Shown here one piece after another: positions 39,008 to 48,426 of a stretch of DNA of 64,000 nucleotides. The first letter of the stretch is position 1; each line of letters starts with the position of its first letter. The stretch is from NCBI GenBank assembly GCA_004298155.1, contig SCRD01000001.1, positions 124,001 through 188,000 of the forward strand, given 5' to 3'. Under the pieces are notes generated by a model that saw nothing but the letters and a program-made list of their open reading frames with translations, did no database searches and was not told the origin of the DNA. The translations under genes were made by a program, and so were the position numbers. Origin of the DNA: Acidobacteriota bacterium (GTDB lineage: Bacteria > Acidobacteriota > Terriglobia > UBA7540).

Positions 39008-40582
39008 TCATTGGTTCCTGCCCACCCTTCGAGGCTGCCGTTCGTTGAAGAAAGCATTCAGCTGGACCACGAGATGGTCCAGGTCTGCGTGGTCGGCCGC
39101 GGCCGCCTCGGCAAGGCTCAAGGATCGCGGAGCCTTTCGCGTTTTTGAAAGCGTCTTTAATCCGGCCTGGATCAATACCGTTCTCGTTTTCGGAAAGCTC
39201 GTGAGATACCAGTATAAGGGCAACTGGGCGCTGATGCCTTGTGCCGAGAACCAGGCTGGGAGCGGCTGCGTCATCGTTGCGGCCATATTGATAACGAAGG
39301 CGAGGACGCCCGCGAATTCAAGATACGCTGAGATTGGCAGCAGGTTCCAGGCGTTTCCGCCAAAAGAATAGGCGACGGCCTCGCTGGATACTCTCAAAAA
39401 GCAACCTGTACTCAAAAGCCAAAGACTGGCTGCCATCCATCGCGTGCTAAAGAGTTCACGGCCATTGAGAAACGATGGGAGCATTCGAGGGCCGATCGAG
39501 AGAATTAAAACGCCGATAAAGCCCACCGTAACGGCATGACGGGAGGCTCCAACGAGGCCTGTGGCGCGAGGCATCAGGTCAGCGGCGACGCCCAATATTG
39601 CTCCAACGATAAGCCAGGCATAAGCGAGACGAATAAAAGCAGGGTAATGCCGGTACGCTCCAACCAGCTTTGCGGGGCGCGCCGGCTTTTGAAAAACGCG
39701 CAAAGCCCAAACCGCATAAATGGCAAGAGCCAGGACGAGCAGGTCGGCCAAAAGGTACCGGCGTGCCAGGGCCAACACCAGAAGAGCGACAATACCCATG
39801 CCGAATTGCCTGGCCGCCTGGTGATGCGGAGGCTGAAGACCGAGGAAAATCGTAACAAATCTCGTGCTGAACCCCCATGCCGTCACCACCACGAATCCCC
39901 ATATCATAAGTATCAGAAAAGTGTTGTCCCACTCCGGCGGAAACAAGGGCAACCGGCCAACAAGAGCCAGCCAAACGGAAAGCCCCAGATTCAGCAGAAG
40001 TGCCACGCCTAGGGATGAAAACCCCCAAATGCCAAGCCATGACCCCAGGTCATCGGGTTTTTTCTTAGCCGACCCGCCAAGAATCAGGATCTTCTGGGTC
40101 AGTACATACGCAGCGAATTCCAGAATCGCGGAGGCAGGCAGGCCGAATCTCCACGCTGTCTGCTCAATGCCAATCCACCACCGGAGGGCTACACCCGTGG
40201 TCCACAATGCCCAGATCGTCCAAACCAATGAAAAAGACCTCAATGGCCGCCCGCGGAATTTCGGCAGAATGTAGAGTGAAATACCGAGGATAAAACTGCC
40301 CACCCATCCGAATAACTGGGCGTGGCCATGCGCCTGAATCCAGGCGGCACTGGCAGCAGTGTGAGATCGATGGACTGAGATTTGAACTAAATTCCAAACG
40401 CCCAGAAAAGTACCCGGAAGAGCAAGGAAGAAAGTTCCTGACAAGATAAAGGCGGCAAGAGCTCTGGCAGCCCTTCTTTCCCATGCAGGATCAGCGTAAT
40501 CTACCTTGCCCTGAGCGTCGCGTTCGTAGGCGCGCACCCACTGTTCCGGCAAGCCGGCCTTTTCAAGGTCGTTCATGCTCAT
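39008..40582 (-). CDS. NnrS-family membrane protein (second copy)
   Basis: 524 residues with about 12 membrane helices. NnrS-type sequence: WIQAHGHAQLFGWVGSFILG (helix with conserved His), AWGFSTRFVTIFLGLQPP, GASRHAVTVGFIGVLILSIG and PRMLPSFLNG. It has no DUF1858-type domain, but a hydrophilic N-terminus (about 1-35) and a soluble C-terminal extension (about 460-524). The ATG at 40582 has GGGGAA 6 bases upstream. Divergent from ric; a palindrome at 40656-40669 between them could serve both directions. Confidence 0.82.
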   Translation of the reverse strand: MSMNDLEKAGLPEQWVRAYERDAQGKVDYADPAWERRAARALAAFILSGTFFLALPGTFLGVWNLVQISVHRSHTAASAAWIQAHGHAQLFGWVGSFILGISLYILPKFRGRPLRSFSLVWTIWALWTTGVALRWWIGIEQTAWRFGLPASAILEFAAYVLTQKILILGGSAKKKPDDLGSWLGIWGFSSLGVALLLNLGLSVWLALVGRLPLFPPEWDNTFLILMIWGFVVVTAWGFSTRFVTIFLGLQPPHHQAARQFGMGIVALLVLALARRYLLADLLVLALAIYAVWALRVFQKPARPAKLVGAYRHYPAFIRLAYAWLIVGAILGVAADLMPRATGLVGASRHAVTVGFIGVLILSIGPRMLPSFLNGRELFSTRWMAASLWLLSTGCFLRVSSEAVAYSFGGNAWNLLPISAYLEFAGVLAFVINMAATMTQPLPAWFSAQGISAQLPLYWYLTSFPKTRTVLIQAGLKTLSKTRKAPRSLSLAEAAAADHADLDHLVVQLNAFFNERQPRRVGRNQ

Positions 40583-40655
40583 CAAACATTCCCCTTTAAG
40601 ATGTCCGCATATGGAACAAGTATAACCATTTAATCGAAAGTGCCACTATGTTTCC

Positions 40656-40669
40656 GTGACTTTTGTCAT
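40656..40669. promoter_or_regulatory. Dnr/NnrR-like palindrome in the nnrS2 / ric divergent promoter
   Basis: GTGAC-TTTT-GTCAT. For ric, TAATAA at 40695-40700 predicts a start near 40705, 41-42 bases from the palindrome centre (class II). Leftward, TATACT (reverse strand of 40619-40624) predicts a start near 40612 for nnrS2, about 50 bases from the centre. Its flank (reverse strand GGCTATGAC) is the same as at 36811-36819. Confidence 0.62.
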
Positions 40670-40776
40670 AGCCTTGTCCCCGAGCTATACCGTGTAATAA
40701 ACGTAGTGAGCGGGGATCTGTGGGGCTGGGTGGTACTCAGCAATCGTTCACGTGAAAGGCCGATGAAGGAGGATTG

Positions 40777-41502
40777 ATGGCTATCGATACTCAAAGGACC
40801 GTTGCGGAAATAGCACTTGAGAAGCCGCAAGCTGCAGCGGTGTTTGAAAAATTAGGAATTGATTACTGTTGTGGTGGGGGCAAGCCTTTAGCGGTTGCGT
40901 GCGAGGAGGCAGGCATTGATGTGAACGCCGTGGAAGGGCTGCTTGATGAAAAAGGCAAAGATGGACCTGGAGGCGAGAATTGGAGCGAGCGATCTCTTGC
41001 CAGTCTCGTCACTCACATCGTGGAAAAGCATCACGCCTATTGCCGCGAGGAATCCCATCGGTTGCAGCCGTTATTGGCAAAGGTGATTTCAAAGCATGTC
41101 GAGCGCCATCCGGAACTCTCTCGAATCGAGGAACTGTTCACTTCGCTGCGTAACGAGCTCAGCATGCACATGATGAAAGAAGAGCAGATGCTGTTTCCCT
41201 ACATTGTTCGTTTGGAGGAAGCTGCAAGCCAGAAGGCTCCTGCTCCGCGCGCACCTTTTGGTACAGTTCAAAATCCGGTGCGCATGATGCTCGCGGAACA
41301 CGATGACGCTGGCCACCTGGTCAAAGAGATCCGCGACTTAAGCGGGAGTTTCACGGCGCCCGAAGACGCCTGCACCAGTTTCAGGACGCTCTACCAGAGT
41401 CTGGAAGCATTCGAGGCGGACTTGCATCTGCACATTCATTTGGAGAACAATCTGCTCTTCCCAAAGGCGATCGATCTGGAAAACGCGGCACAAACGGAAT
41501 GA
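40777..41502 (+). CDS. ric: iron-sulfur cluster repair di-iron protein (Ric/ScdA/YtfE)
   Basis: 241 residues. The ScdA_N domain (1-60) reads TVAEIALEKPQAAAVFEKLG and IDYCCGGGKPL. The hemerythrin-like domain follows, with histidine/glutamate ligands in LVTHIVEKHHAYCREESHRL, LSMHMMKEEQMLFPYI, MLAEHDDAGHLVKEI and LHLHIHLENNLLFP. The protein repairs Fe-S clusters damaged by NO or oxidants and can react with NO. ATG 40777 has AAGGAGG 4 bases upstream. A Dnr-like site in its promoter joins it to the nnrS genes as an NO-response unit. Confidence 0.94.
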   Translation: MAIDTQRTVAEIALEKPQAAAVFEKLGIDYCCGGGKPLAVACEEAGIDVNAVEGLLDEKGKDGPGGENWSERSLASLVTHIVEKHHAYCREESHRLQPLLAKVISKHVERHPELSRIEELFTSLRNELSMHMMKEEQMLFPYIVRLEEAASQKAPAPRAPFGTVQNPVRMMLAEHDDAGHLVKEIRDLSGSFTAPEDACTSFRTLYQSLEAFEADLHLHIHLENNLLFPKAIDLENAAQTE

Positions 41503-42009
41503 GGCATGCGCCATCAGGGCCCTAAGTCTTGCTTGCCATCCGATTAGTTTTCCAGCCAGGATGCCGCGGGAGACCAACACGCTGGTTCCGGCCACATCAG
41601 TCTGGCGCCCTGACAGTTCCCCCAATGTCGGGTTTCTTTCCTGATAGGACATAAAGTGCGAATAGTACATCAAAAGATGTTCCAACGATTGAAGGCGAAG
41701 GAAAGTCTGCGTCTGGGCAGGAATACGCGGCTATAGCCGAGCCGAACGGTCGGGACGAACCGAAGCTGTAACTGCGAATCGCTTTTGGTCGCCGGGCTCA
41801 GGATCTACCTGTTCGAGGCGTGGGGCCCATGTCCCTCTTTCTAAACTTCTGACGTCTCATTCCCCCTTTTTGACAGACAATTTGTTCCGTTCGATCGTGT
41901 TGTCTGGCGGTATTTTCCCTCAATAGAGTTCGTCGGCGGGCAGGCGCAGCCGAAGGTTCCTTTCAAGTCGAGCTTGCGGATTCTGTGAAGCTCACATACA
42001 CTGCTTGCT
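41503..42009. other. intergenic region, no gene seen
   Basis: 507 bases between ric and the GMC oxidoreductase gene. No reading frame with a ribosome site or recognisable product on either strand, and no obvious TGAC-N4-GTCA site. Confidence 0.4.
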
Positions 42010-43710
42010 ATGCAACACAGGATTGATCATCGAACAACCTACGACGCGCTGGTTGTAGGCTCCGGAGCGAGCGGCGGATGGGTGGCCAAGGAATTGACGG
42101 AAGCCGGGATGCGGGTGCTTATGATCGAGGCCGGGCCCCCGCGAATTCCGTCGCGTGATTTCACCGAGCACGTCTGGCCTTACCAGTTGAAGTACCGTGG
42201 CTTTGATGACCAGCAGGCCCGGCTGACAGACCAGCCGATCCAGCGGCTCTGCTATGCTTGCGATGAATACAGCCATCAGTTCTTCGTCAAAGACGCCGAG
42301 CATCCGTATACGTTTCCCATCGACAAACCGTTTATGTGGATCCGGGGACGTCAGATTGGCGGCAAGACCTTCTGCTGGGCGCGGGAAAGCTATCGTTACA
42401 GTGATTACGAATTTAAGGCTGCCAGCCGCGACGGTTACGGCCAGGATTGGCCCTTCAGTTATAAGGATCTTGAACCCTATTACGACAAGGTGGAAAGTTT
42501 TATAGGAGTGAGCGGCTCGCATGAGGGGCTCGAACAGATGCCCGATGGAAAGTTTCTGCCTCCGATGAACCTCTCCTGCGGCAGCCTGCAGGCCAAACAG
42601 ATTATTGAAAGCAAGTTTGGCTGGCGGGTGATGCCGGATCGCGTAGCCAATCTGACGGTTGCTCACAATGGCCGTCCACCATGCCATTATTGTGACGAGT
42701 GCCAGCGCGGTTGCTATACGGCCTCATATTTCAACAGTCCCGCCGTCACACTGCCCGCAGCGGCAAAGACGGGCCGGTTCACGTTGCTAAGCGACGCCGT
42801 AGTCAGCCATGTGATCGTCGATAACGAAGGCCGGGCGAGCGGCGTCCACTATATCCATCGCACGACGCATGAGCATCGTGAGGCCCAGGCGAAGGTCATT
42901 GTTCTTGCGGCAAGCACGTTGGAATCAACGCGCATCCTGCTGAATTCCACCACGCGCCGCTATCCCAACGGGCTGGGAAATTCCAAGGGAGTGCTGGGCC
43001 ATTACCTGATGGACCACTTCACGCTGGAAGGCGCAGGCGGGATTATGGTGGGCCTAAGTTCTTCTGTCCGGGAAGCGACCGGCAACCCCTGCGGATTCCT
43101 GATCCCCAAATATGCCAACGTAGGTTCCAACAGGAACAAGAATTTCGTCCGAGGTTACCGGTTTGACGGTGACGGAAGCCAGACGCTTTATGGGCATGCG
43201 TTTTCGACTTCGGGATACGGCAAGGCCTTTCGGGAAACGGTCCGGAAGAACATCCCTTACCATTACGGCATGATGGTCCAGGGTGAAACGCTCCCCCGTT
43301 ATGAAAACTACGTGACACTCGACAAGGAAAAGAAGGATGCTTGGGGAATTCCGGCTTTGCACATCAATGCCAGTTACGGAGAAAACGAACACGCCATGGC
43401 CAAGGCCATGAGAGAAGACGTGGTGGCAATTCTTGACGCCTTGAAGCTGGAGGATGCGCATCCGCCCGGAGAAAAGCTGAGTGTGTTCGGCAAAAATATT
43501 CACGAGTGCGGCACCGCGCGCATGGGCAACGATCCCAAAACCAGCGTAATCGATCGCTTCAACCGGTTGCATGATGCAAGGAACGTCTTCGTTGCTGACG
43601 GCGCCTCCTTTGCCACCAACAGTTGTTATGAGCCGACGCTGACCATCATGGCCATTGCAACACGTGCCGCCGACTACATCGCGGACGCTTATCGCAAGGG
43701 CAATCTATAG
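42010..43710 (+). CDS. GMC-family FAD oxidoreductase
   Basis: 566 residues. N-terminal FAD motif ALVVGSGASGGWVAKELTEA, the GMC signature around RQIGGKTFCWARESYRY, and the C-terminal catalytic region with HECGTARMG (active-site His) and CYEPTLTIMAIATRAADYI. Similar to large subunits of membrane-bound gluconate/2-ketogluconate or sorbitol dehydrogenases, which oxidise sugars or sugar alcohols in the periplasm. There is no export signal of its own; the partner encoded next has a Tat-like start and may carry it across. The substrate is unknown. Confidence 0.9.
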   Translation: MQHRIDHRTTYDALVVGSGASGGWVAKELTEAGMRVLMIEAGPPRIPSRDFTEHVWPYQLKYRGFDDQQARLTDQPIQRLCYACDEYSHQFFVKDAEHPYTFPIDKPFMWIRGRQIGGKTFCWARESYRYSDYEFKAASRDGYGQDWPFSYKDLEPYYDKVESFIGVSGSHEGLEQMPDGKFLPPMNLSCGSLQAKQIIESKFGWRVMPDRVANLTVAHNGRPPCHYCDECQRGCYTASYFNSPAVTLPAAAKTGRFTLLSDAVVSHVIVDNEGRASGVHYIHRTTHEHREAQAKVIVLAASTLESTRILLNSTTRRYPNGLGNSKGVLGHYLMDHFTLEGAGGIMVGLSSSVREATGNPCGFLIPKYANVGSNRNKNFVRGYRFDGDGSQTLYGHAFSTSGYGKAFRETVRKNIPYHYGMMVQGETLPRYENYVTLDKEKKDAWGIPALHINASYGENEHAMAKAMREDVVAILDALKLEDAHPPGEKLSVFGKNIHECGTARMGNDPKTSVIDRFNRLHDARNVFVADGASFATNSCYEPTLTIMAIATRAADYIADAYRKGNL

Positions 43711-43746
43711 GTGGGTCCGGGAACTGCGAAGAGCAGGTGACGACTG

Positions 43747-44631
43747 ATGGAAGAGAAGGACAAAAAGAAGACGGCAGGCGGCGATGAAGAAAGGATAGGC
43801 CTCTCCCGCCGTGAGTGGCTGATTGACATAGGGAAGGCCGCTGCGCTGGCTGGAATCGCGGGGAAGGCGGCGCCTCTCAGTGCGGAGGATCTGGCCGGGA
43901 TTCCGGCTTCCGAAACAGGCTCGGAAGCTCTTCCACCGGGACTTTATCGTCCTTCTTTCGACCATCTCGGCCATGCACTGGGTAATGATACGCGGTACCA
44001 TCCGGTCCCGCCGGGATGCGAGGTTGATTTCATTCGGCCGCGTAGAGGGCCTTCCGAGCCGCAGTTCTTTTCTCGTGACGAATACAAAGTGATTCACCGG
44101 CTGACCGCCTTGATGCTGGGCGAGCCTCCGGGTTCATCCGGAAAGGGCAACAAACCTTCAGACGGTAACATCGTGGACGAAGTGGCGGAGTGGGTTGATC
44201 TTCACACTTATAGTTTCGCCGGAGTTCGCGAGGCGGCTGAGCGGCTGACTCCGGAGCAGGTTTCGCTGGCCAAAGCGTACGATGGCGCCACCCTCCTGCG
44301 GCGCGTCAAAACCACGGACCCCCAGAAAACTTATCGTGCCGGTCTGGCGTGGATGGCCGGGGAAGCAAAGCGGCGGCACGAGCACGGTTTCATCGAGCTT
44401 AACGAGGAACAGCAGGCTGCCCTTCTGGACTTCATCAGTGACGCCAGCTCCACCAATCGAGCCGAAAATGATGGTACGCGCTTTTTCCGCCAGCTCAAGG
44501 ACGACATTATTTCCGGCTTCTATACTTCAAAGATTGGCTTGAAAGAACTTGATGACAAAGCCAACCGATTTTACGCAGAATCGCCCGGCTGCACGTCCTC
44601 TACCGTTAATCAGCCGAAGCCTCAGCGTTAA
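43747..44631 (+). CDS. gluconate 2-dehydrogenase subunit 3-like protein
   Basis: 294 residues. The N-terminus has LSRREWLIDIGKAAALAGIAG, a Tat-type RR motif plus hydrophobic stretch. The core (about 110-270) matches the subunit 3 family: FSRDEYKVIHRLTALMLG, DEVAEWVDL, FIELNEEQQAALLDFISDA and FFRQLKDDIISGFYTSKIG. Subunit 3 supports export and folding of the GMC-type large subunit. It lies 36 bases after the GMC gene. The third usual partner, a cytochrome c subunit, is absent nearby. Confidence 0.87.
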   Translation: MEEKDKKKTAGGDEERIGLSRREWLIDIGKAAALAGIAGKAAPLSAEDLAGIPASETGSEALPPGLYRPSFDHLGHALGNDTRYHPVPPGCEVDFIRPRRGPSEPQFFSRDEYKVIHRLTALMLGEPPGSSGKGNKPSDGNIVDEVAEWVDLHTYSFAGVREAAERLTPEQVSLAKAYDGATLLRRVKTTDPQKTYRAGLAWMAGEAKRRHEHGFIELNEEQQAALLDFISDASSTNRAENDGTRFFRQLKDDIISGFYTSKIGLKELDDKANRFYAESPGCTSSTVNQPKPQR

Positions 44632-44899
44632 GTTGCTCGAAGATTACCTTTTTGCCACATGCCAGTTCTGGATCTTAGCGCTGCATCGCGCTCTGCTCGA
44701 ATAGCGGGCTTGCGGGAGTCAGCCGCAGGACGAGTTTCTGGGCTTCGCCGACAGGCACATAAAGCCTCGATGAATTGGCGTGTCGCAGTTCTCCGGCCCT
44801 GCAATTCATGGTGGCTTGCGGTCTCTGCATAGTTCAGGGCGACTGTCAGTCTATTGAACCCTCGCGCCTCATCTGCTAACCTGTCAAATTGCTCTTCTT
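44632..44899. other. intergenic region, no gene seen
   Basis: 268 bases with no gene or clear terminator recognised. Confidence 0.3.
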
Positions 44900-45271
44900 A
44901 TGGCTACACCGTGCAGGAAATGTGGGGCAACGAAGACGGAACGGACATCTCACGGCGTTCTGTACTCAATAGCTTTAAGGTGCGGCTATCGTTTGCGATT
45001 GTGTTCCCGGTGCCGCAGGCGGCGCTTCTTGCAGCTTGACGAACATACAGATGCTCCTGTTCCGTTCCGCGATGGCGGTTTTTTCAGGAAGCTAAGGCCT
45101 TTGCCCGCGCCGGGTCCATCTGGCAACGGATCAACGCTTCGCAAATGTCCGCGTTGTGGCGGACTTAACTATCAAAGGTCGAAGCGCCGATGGCATGAGC
45201 GAGTTTTACGCCGCCCTCCGATGGCTCGATGCCTGCGCTGCCGTAATCGATTTCCAAGTCCTGCCATTTAG
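44900..45271 (+). CDS. small double zinc-ribbon-like protein
   Basis: 123 residues with Cys pairs CRKCGATKTERTSHG ... CSRCRRRRFLQL and CPRCGGLNYQRSKRRWHERV ... CLRCRNRF, two CXXC...CXXC knuckles in highly basic sequence. Zinc-ribbon proteins with GGxxxxRS-type loops and a hydrophobic or basic spacer are common in Acidobacteria (from memory). It may bind nucleic acid or be a membrane-proximal ribbon protein. Ribosome site weak; the cysteine pattern is the main support. Confidence 0.62.
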   Translation: MATPCRKCGATKTERTSHGVLYSIALRCGYRLRLCSRCRRRRFLQLDEHTDAPVPFRDGGFFRKLRPLPAPGPSGNGSTLRKCPRCGGLNYQRSKRRWHERVLRRPPMARCLRCRNRFPSPAI

Positions 45272-45390
45272 CCGGTTCGCAGCAACCATGGCAGAATTTG
45301 CTACGCACCTCTTCGAGGGCCTTTTTTCGACACCGACAGCCTATGACGGGCCATAGTGGACCAAATCGCCGTACATCATCGCCCATCTCG

Positions 45391-46968
45391 ATGCGTTCCT
45401 TAAATCAGCGCATTGCAGCCTCAACCGGCATTGTCATGGCCAGCATTCTTGCAAGCCGGCTGCTTGGTTTTCTGCGTGAGTGGGCTGTGGCCCACCAGTT
45501 TGGCTCGAGCGCGGTTACCGACGCCTATTACACGGCTTTTACGCTCCCTGATTTTGTCAATTATCTGGTTGCCGGAGGCTCGCTCAGCATCACCTTTATT
45601 CCCGTCTTTGCTAAATATATGGCAGAGGAAAACGAAGAAGAAGGATGGTACGTCTTCTCGACCGTTATCACTTCGATGGTGATTCTGCTGCTGACCCTGG
45701 TTGTGGTGGGAGAGTTCTTTGCCCCAGCGCTCCTTCACGTGATAGCGCCGGGGTTCAATCCGGCTGAAAAAGCTCACACGGTCTTCCTGACCCGCCTGAT
45801 GATGCCGGCCCAGATCTTCTTTTACCTAGGCAGCATCTTGAGCGCCGTGCAGTACGCCAAGGGACGTTTCCTGATTTCTTCCCTTGCTCCTGTTGTCTAC
45901 AACGTAGGAATCATCCTGTGTGGCTTCCTGCTTGCTTCCACAATGGGCATTACCGGCTTTTCGGTTGGCGTGTTGATCGGCGCTTTTGCCGGGAACCTTC
46001 TCCTTCAGATCTATGGCGCCCGGGGCGTGGGAGCCCGGTTTAGACCCAACCTCGATGTTGGGCATCCGGGCTTTCGGCTGTTTATCAAGCTCGCCATTCC
46101 CGTCATGCTGGCCTTGTCGGTCGTATACTCGGACGACTGGATTATCCGCTGGTTTGGGTCATACCTGGTACCCGCCTCGATTACCTGGCTGAGTTATGCC
46201 AAAATCCTGATGCGCGTCCCTATCGGCGTGATTGGGCAGGCAGTGGGAGTGGCGTCATTTCCATTTTTAGCTCAACTCTACGCGGAAAAAAAATACGACG
46301 AACTCAACCGTACTTTCAACACAACCTTGAAGGGGTTGCTCCTGATGATCGTGCCGGTCTCAGCGCTCACCATTGCCATGAACCGGCCGCTGGTTTACTT
46401 CGTCTTTTCCCACACGCGTCTTCGTACTCCTGATCTGAACGCCACGGCCGCGGCGCTGGCCCTGTTCTCGATCAGCATGTTTGCCTGGGGAGCTCAAGGT
46501 ATCCTGGCGCGGGGATTTTATGCCGGACGCGACACGCTTCGGCCTGCGGTGTTTGGCACTGCCATAACTTTCCTGAACCTGCCTGTTTACTGGCTGCTGG
46601 TGAGGCCCATGCAGTTCAAGGGGCTTGCTCTGGCCAGCTCCATCGGCATATCAGTTTACACTGTTGTGCTTTTTGTCTCGCTTTACCGCTCTACAGCCAA
46701 CAAGGCAACCTTGGAAATGGTGGGGTTCTTCCTGAGGATCATTGCGGCCTCAACCGTCGGGGGAGTCGGCGCATTTGAAATTGTCCACTGGCTCGAAGGC
46801 ATGACCAATTGGCACAACACGTCGGGGGCGCTCATCGTTCTCATTGTGGCCACTCCGGTCGGATTGGCTCTTACCGCGTTTTCCGCAAAACTTCTACGTA
46901 TCCACGAAATGGACCACTATCTAAAGTCCATCCCGTCGTTCTCCCGTATGCGCCGCAGCCTCGGCTGA
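45391..46968 (+). CDS. murJ: lipid II flippase MurJ
   Basis: 525 residues, about 14 membrane helices, MATE-like/MVF family. Typical sequence: SILASRLLGFLREWAVAHQF, FNPAEKAHTVFLTRLMMPAQ, and PIGVIGQAVGVASFPFLAQL in the middle. It moves lipid II across the inner membrane for peptidoglycan synthesis. ATG 45391 gives MRSLNQRIAASTGIVM, the expected N-terminus; the upstream frame extension is not family-like. Convergent with mnmE across a short hairpin. Confidence 0.92.
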   Translation: MRSLNQRIAASTGIVMASILASRLLGFLREWAVAHQFGSSAVTDAYYTAFTLPDFVNYLVAGGSLSITFIPVFAKYMAEENEEEGWYVFSTVITSMVILLLTLVVVGEFFAPALLHVIAPGFNPAEKAHTVFLTRLMMPAQIFFYLGSILSAVQYAKGRFLISSLAPVVYNVGIILCGFLLASTMGITGFSVGVLIGAFAGNLLLQIYGARGVGARFRPNLDVGHPGFRLFIKLAIPVMLALSVVYSDDWIIRWFGSYLVPASITWLSYAKILMRVPIGVIGQAVGVASFPFLAQLYAEKKYDELNRTFNTTLKGLLLMIVPVSALTIAMNRPLVYFVFSHTRLRTPDLNATAAALALFSISMFAWGAQGILARGFYAGRDTLRPAVFGTAITFLNLPVYWLLVRPMQFKGLALASSIGISVYTVVLFVSLYRSTANKATLEMVGFFLRIIAASTVGGVGAFEIVHWLEGMTNWHNTSGALIVLIVATPVGLALTAFSAKLLRIHEMDHYLKSIPSFSRMRRSLG

Positions 46969-46969
46969 T

Positions 46970-46992
46970 GCGAGGTCTGGTATTGACCTCGC
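46970..46992. terminator. hairpin between convergent murJ and mnmE
   Basis: GCGAGGTC and GACCTCGC form a perfect 8-base stem around a 7-base loop. No long T run follows on either side, so it may slow or end transcription weakly in both directions. Confidence 0.45.
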
Positions 46993-47006
46993 CCATTTCG
47001 GCGCTA

Positions 47007-48407
47007 TTACTTTCCAATACAAAAACGGGAGAAGATGATGCCTAGGATGTCTTCGACGTCGGTTGACCCGGTTACTGTGTCCAGCGGCCGCAGCGCGTCA
47101 TAGAGATCGATGAGGAGCATCTCGTGGTGTATCCGCTCCCCAGCCGCCTGGCGACACCGCTCGATCGCCTGAAGTGATTCCTGAAGAAGTTGCTGGTGCC
47201 TGAGGTTGGTGACCAGTTCGCCCTCCGAACCGGGGCCGTTTGCGGCTCCAGCGGCCCGCAGAATTCTGTTGCGCAATTCCTCGATGCCTTGTCCGGTCAG
47301 AGCGGAAGTCACAAGGATTTCCACAGGCCCTGGCCCCCCGCCATCATCGGCCAGGATTGCCTGCTCGATGGCGGTCGCGCAAGTGCGTGCGGGCAGGTCG
47401 GACTTGTTGGCAGCCACCAGCATGGATCCCATCCGGCGCGTCTTGAGGAGCAGTTCGGAATCCTCTTCGGTCCAGTCCTGCGAAGTATCCACCACCAGCA
47501 GCCGCAGGTCGGAATCAGCCATGGCCTGGTGCGTCCGCTCAACACCGATCTTTTCGACTGCGTCCGCCGTTGCCCGGATGCCGGCCGTATCCACCAGGTG
47601 CACAGGAATGCCGCCAATCGAGGCGCTTTCAGTCACCAGGTCTCTTGTTGTGCCGGGGATATCGGTTACAATGGCGCGGTCCATATTCAAAAGGCGGTTG
47701 AACAGGCTGGATTTGCCAACGTTCGGGCGGCCTATAATGGACAGGCTCAGCCCCTCGCGAACAATCCGGCCGTAGGCATAACCCTGGACCATCTTCTCAA
47801 GATTGGCCTTTACGCCATCGAGATGGCTGAGCAGGTCATTCAAGTCCACCACCTCAACGTCATCGTCGGCAAAATCTATTCCTGCTTCCAGCCTGGCAAT
47901 CAAGTCCAGCAGGGCCTGCTTGTGCGGTTTCAGCCAGGCAGAAAGCGAACCTCCAATCTGAGTGGCGGCAACGCGGGCCTGGTAAAGCGTTCGCGATTCT
48001 ATCAAATCTCGAATGGCCTCGGCCTGGGTGAGATCGATGCGGCCGTTCAGGAAAGCGCGCATGGCAAACTCGCCTGGTTCTGCCGCCCGTGCGCCGCGCT
48101 CAAGGCAGCATTCCACCAGATACCGCAGGACCACCGGAGAGCCGTGGCAGGAGATCTCGACGACGTCCTCGCCGGTGTAGGAATGCGGCTTGCGGTAAAA
48201 CGTCAGGACAACTTCATCCAGTACCTTTCCTGTCTGGGGATCCACGAATTTTCCCAGCGTTGACCGCTGCGCTTCGGGCGGCAGCTTTGCCGGCCGAACC
48301 AGTTGCGAGCTGACTTCCATGGCCTGCCCGCCTGACAGGCGCACGACACCGATGCCCCCGCGGCCCGGTGGAGTGGCAATAGCCACGATGGTGTCTTCTT
48401 TCATCAT
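47007..48407 (-). CDS. mnmE: tRNA uridine-5-carboxymethylaminomethyl modification GTPase MnmE
   Basis: 466 residues. The N-terminal THF-binding domain starts DTIVAIATPPGRGGIGVVRL, the G domain carries GRPNVGKSSLFNRLLNMDRA with the switch sequence DIPGTTRDLV, and the C-terminus ends FCIGK, the conserved Cys-containing tail. With MnmG it modifies wobble U34 of several tRNAs. Last gene of the rpmH-rnpA-yidD-yidC-jag-mnmE cluster, 19 bases after jag. The long antisense frame is a shadow. Confidence 0.95.
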   Translation of the reverse strand: MMKEDTIVAIATPPGRGGIGVVRLSGGQAMEVSSQLVRPAKLPPEAQRSTLGKFVDPQTGKVLDEVVLTFYRKPHSYTGEDVVEISCHGSPVVLRYLVECCLERGARAAEPGEFAMRAFLNGRIDLTQAEAIRDLIESRTLYQARVAATQIGGSLSAWLKPHKQALLDLIARLEAGIDFADDDVEVVDLNDLLSHLDGVKANLEKMVQGYAYGRIVREGLSLSIIGRPNVGKSSLFNRLLNMDRAIVTDIPGTTRDLVTESASIGGIPVHLVDTAGIRATADAVEKIGVERTHQAMADSDLRLLVVDTSQDWTEEDSELLLKTRRMGSMLVAANKSDLPARTCATAIEQAILADDGGGPGPVEILVTSALTGQGIEELRNRILRAAGAANGPGSEGELVTNLRHQQLLQESLQAIERCRQAAGERIHHEMLLIDLYDALRPLDTVTGSTDVEDILGIIFSRFCIGK

Positions 48408-48426
48408 GTTAAAACCTGTGGACGTT

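Noticed and set aside
47190-48263. 357-codon rightward frame over mnmE
   Set aside because: Antisense shadow; MnmE motifs are complete on the other strand.
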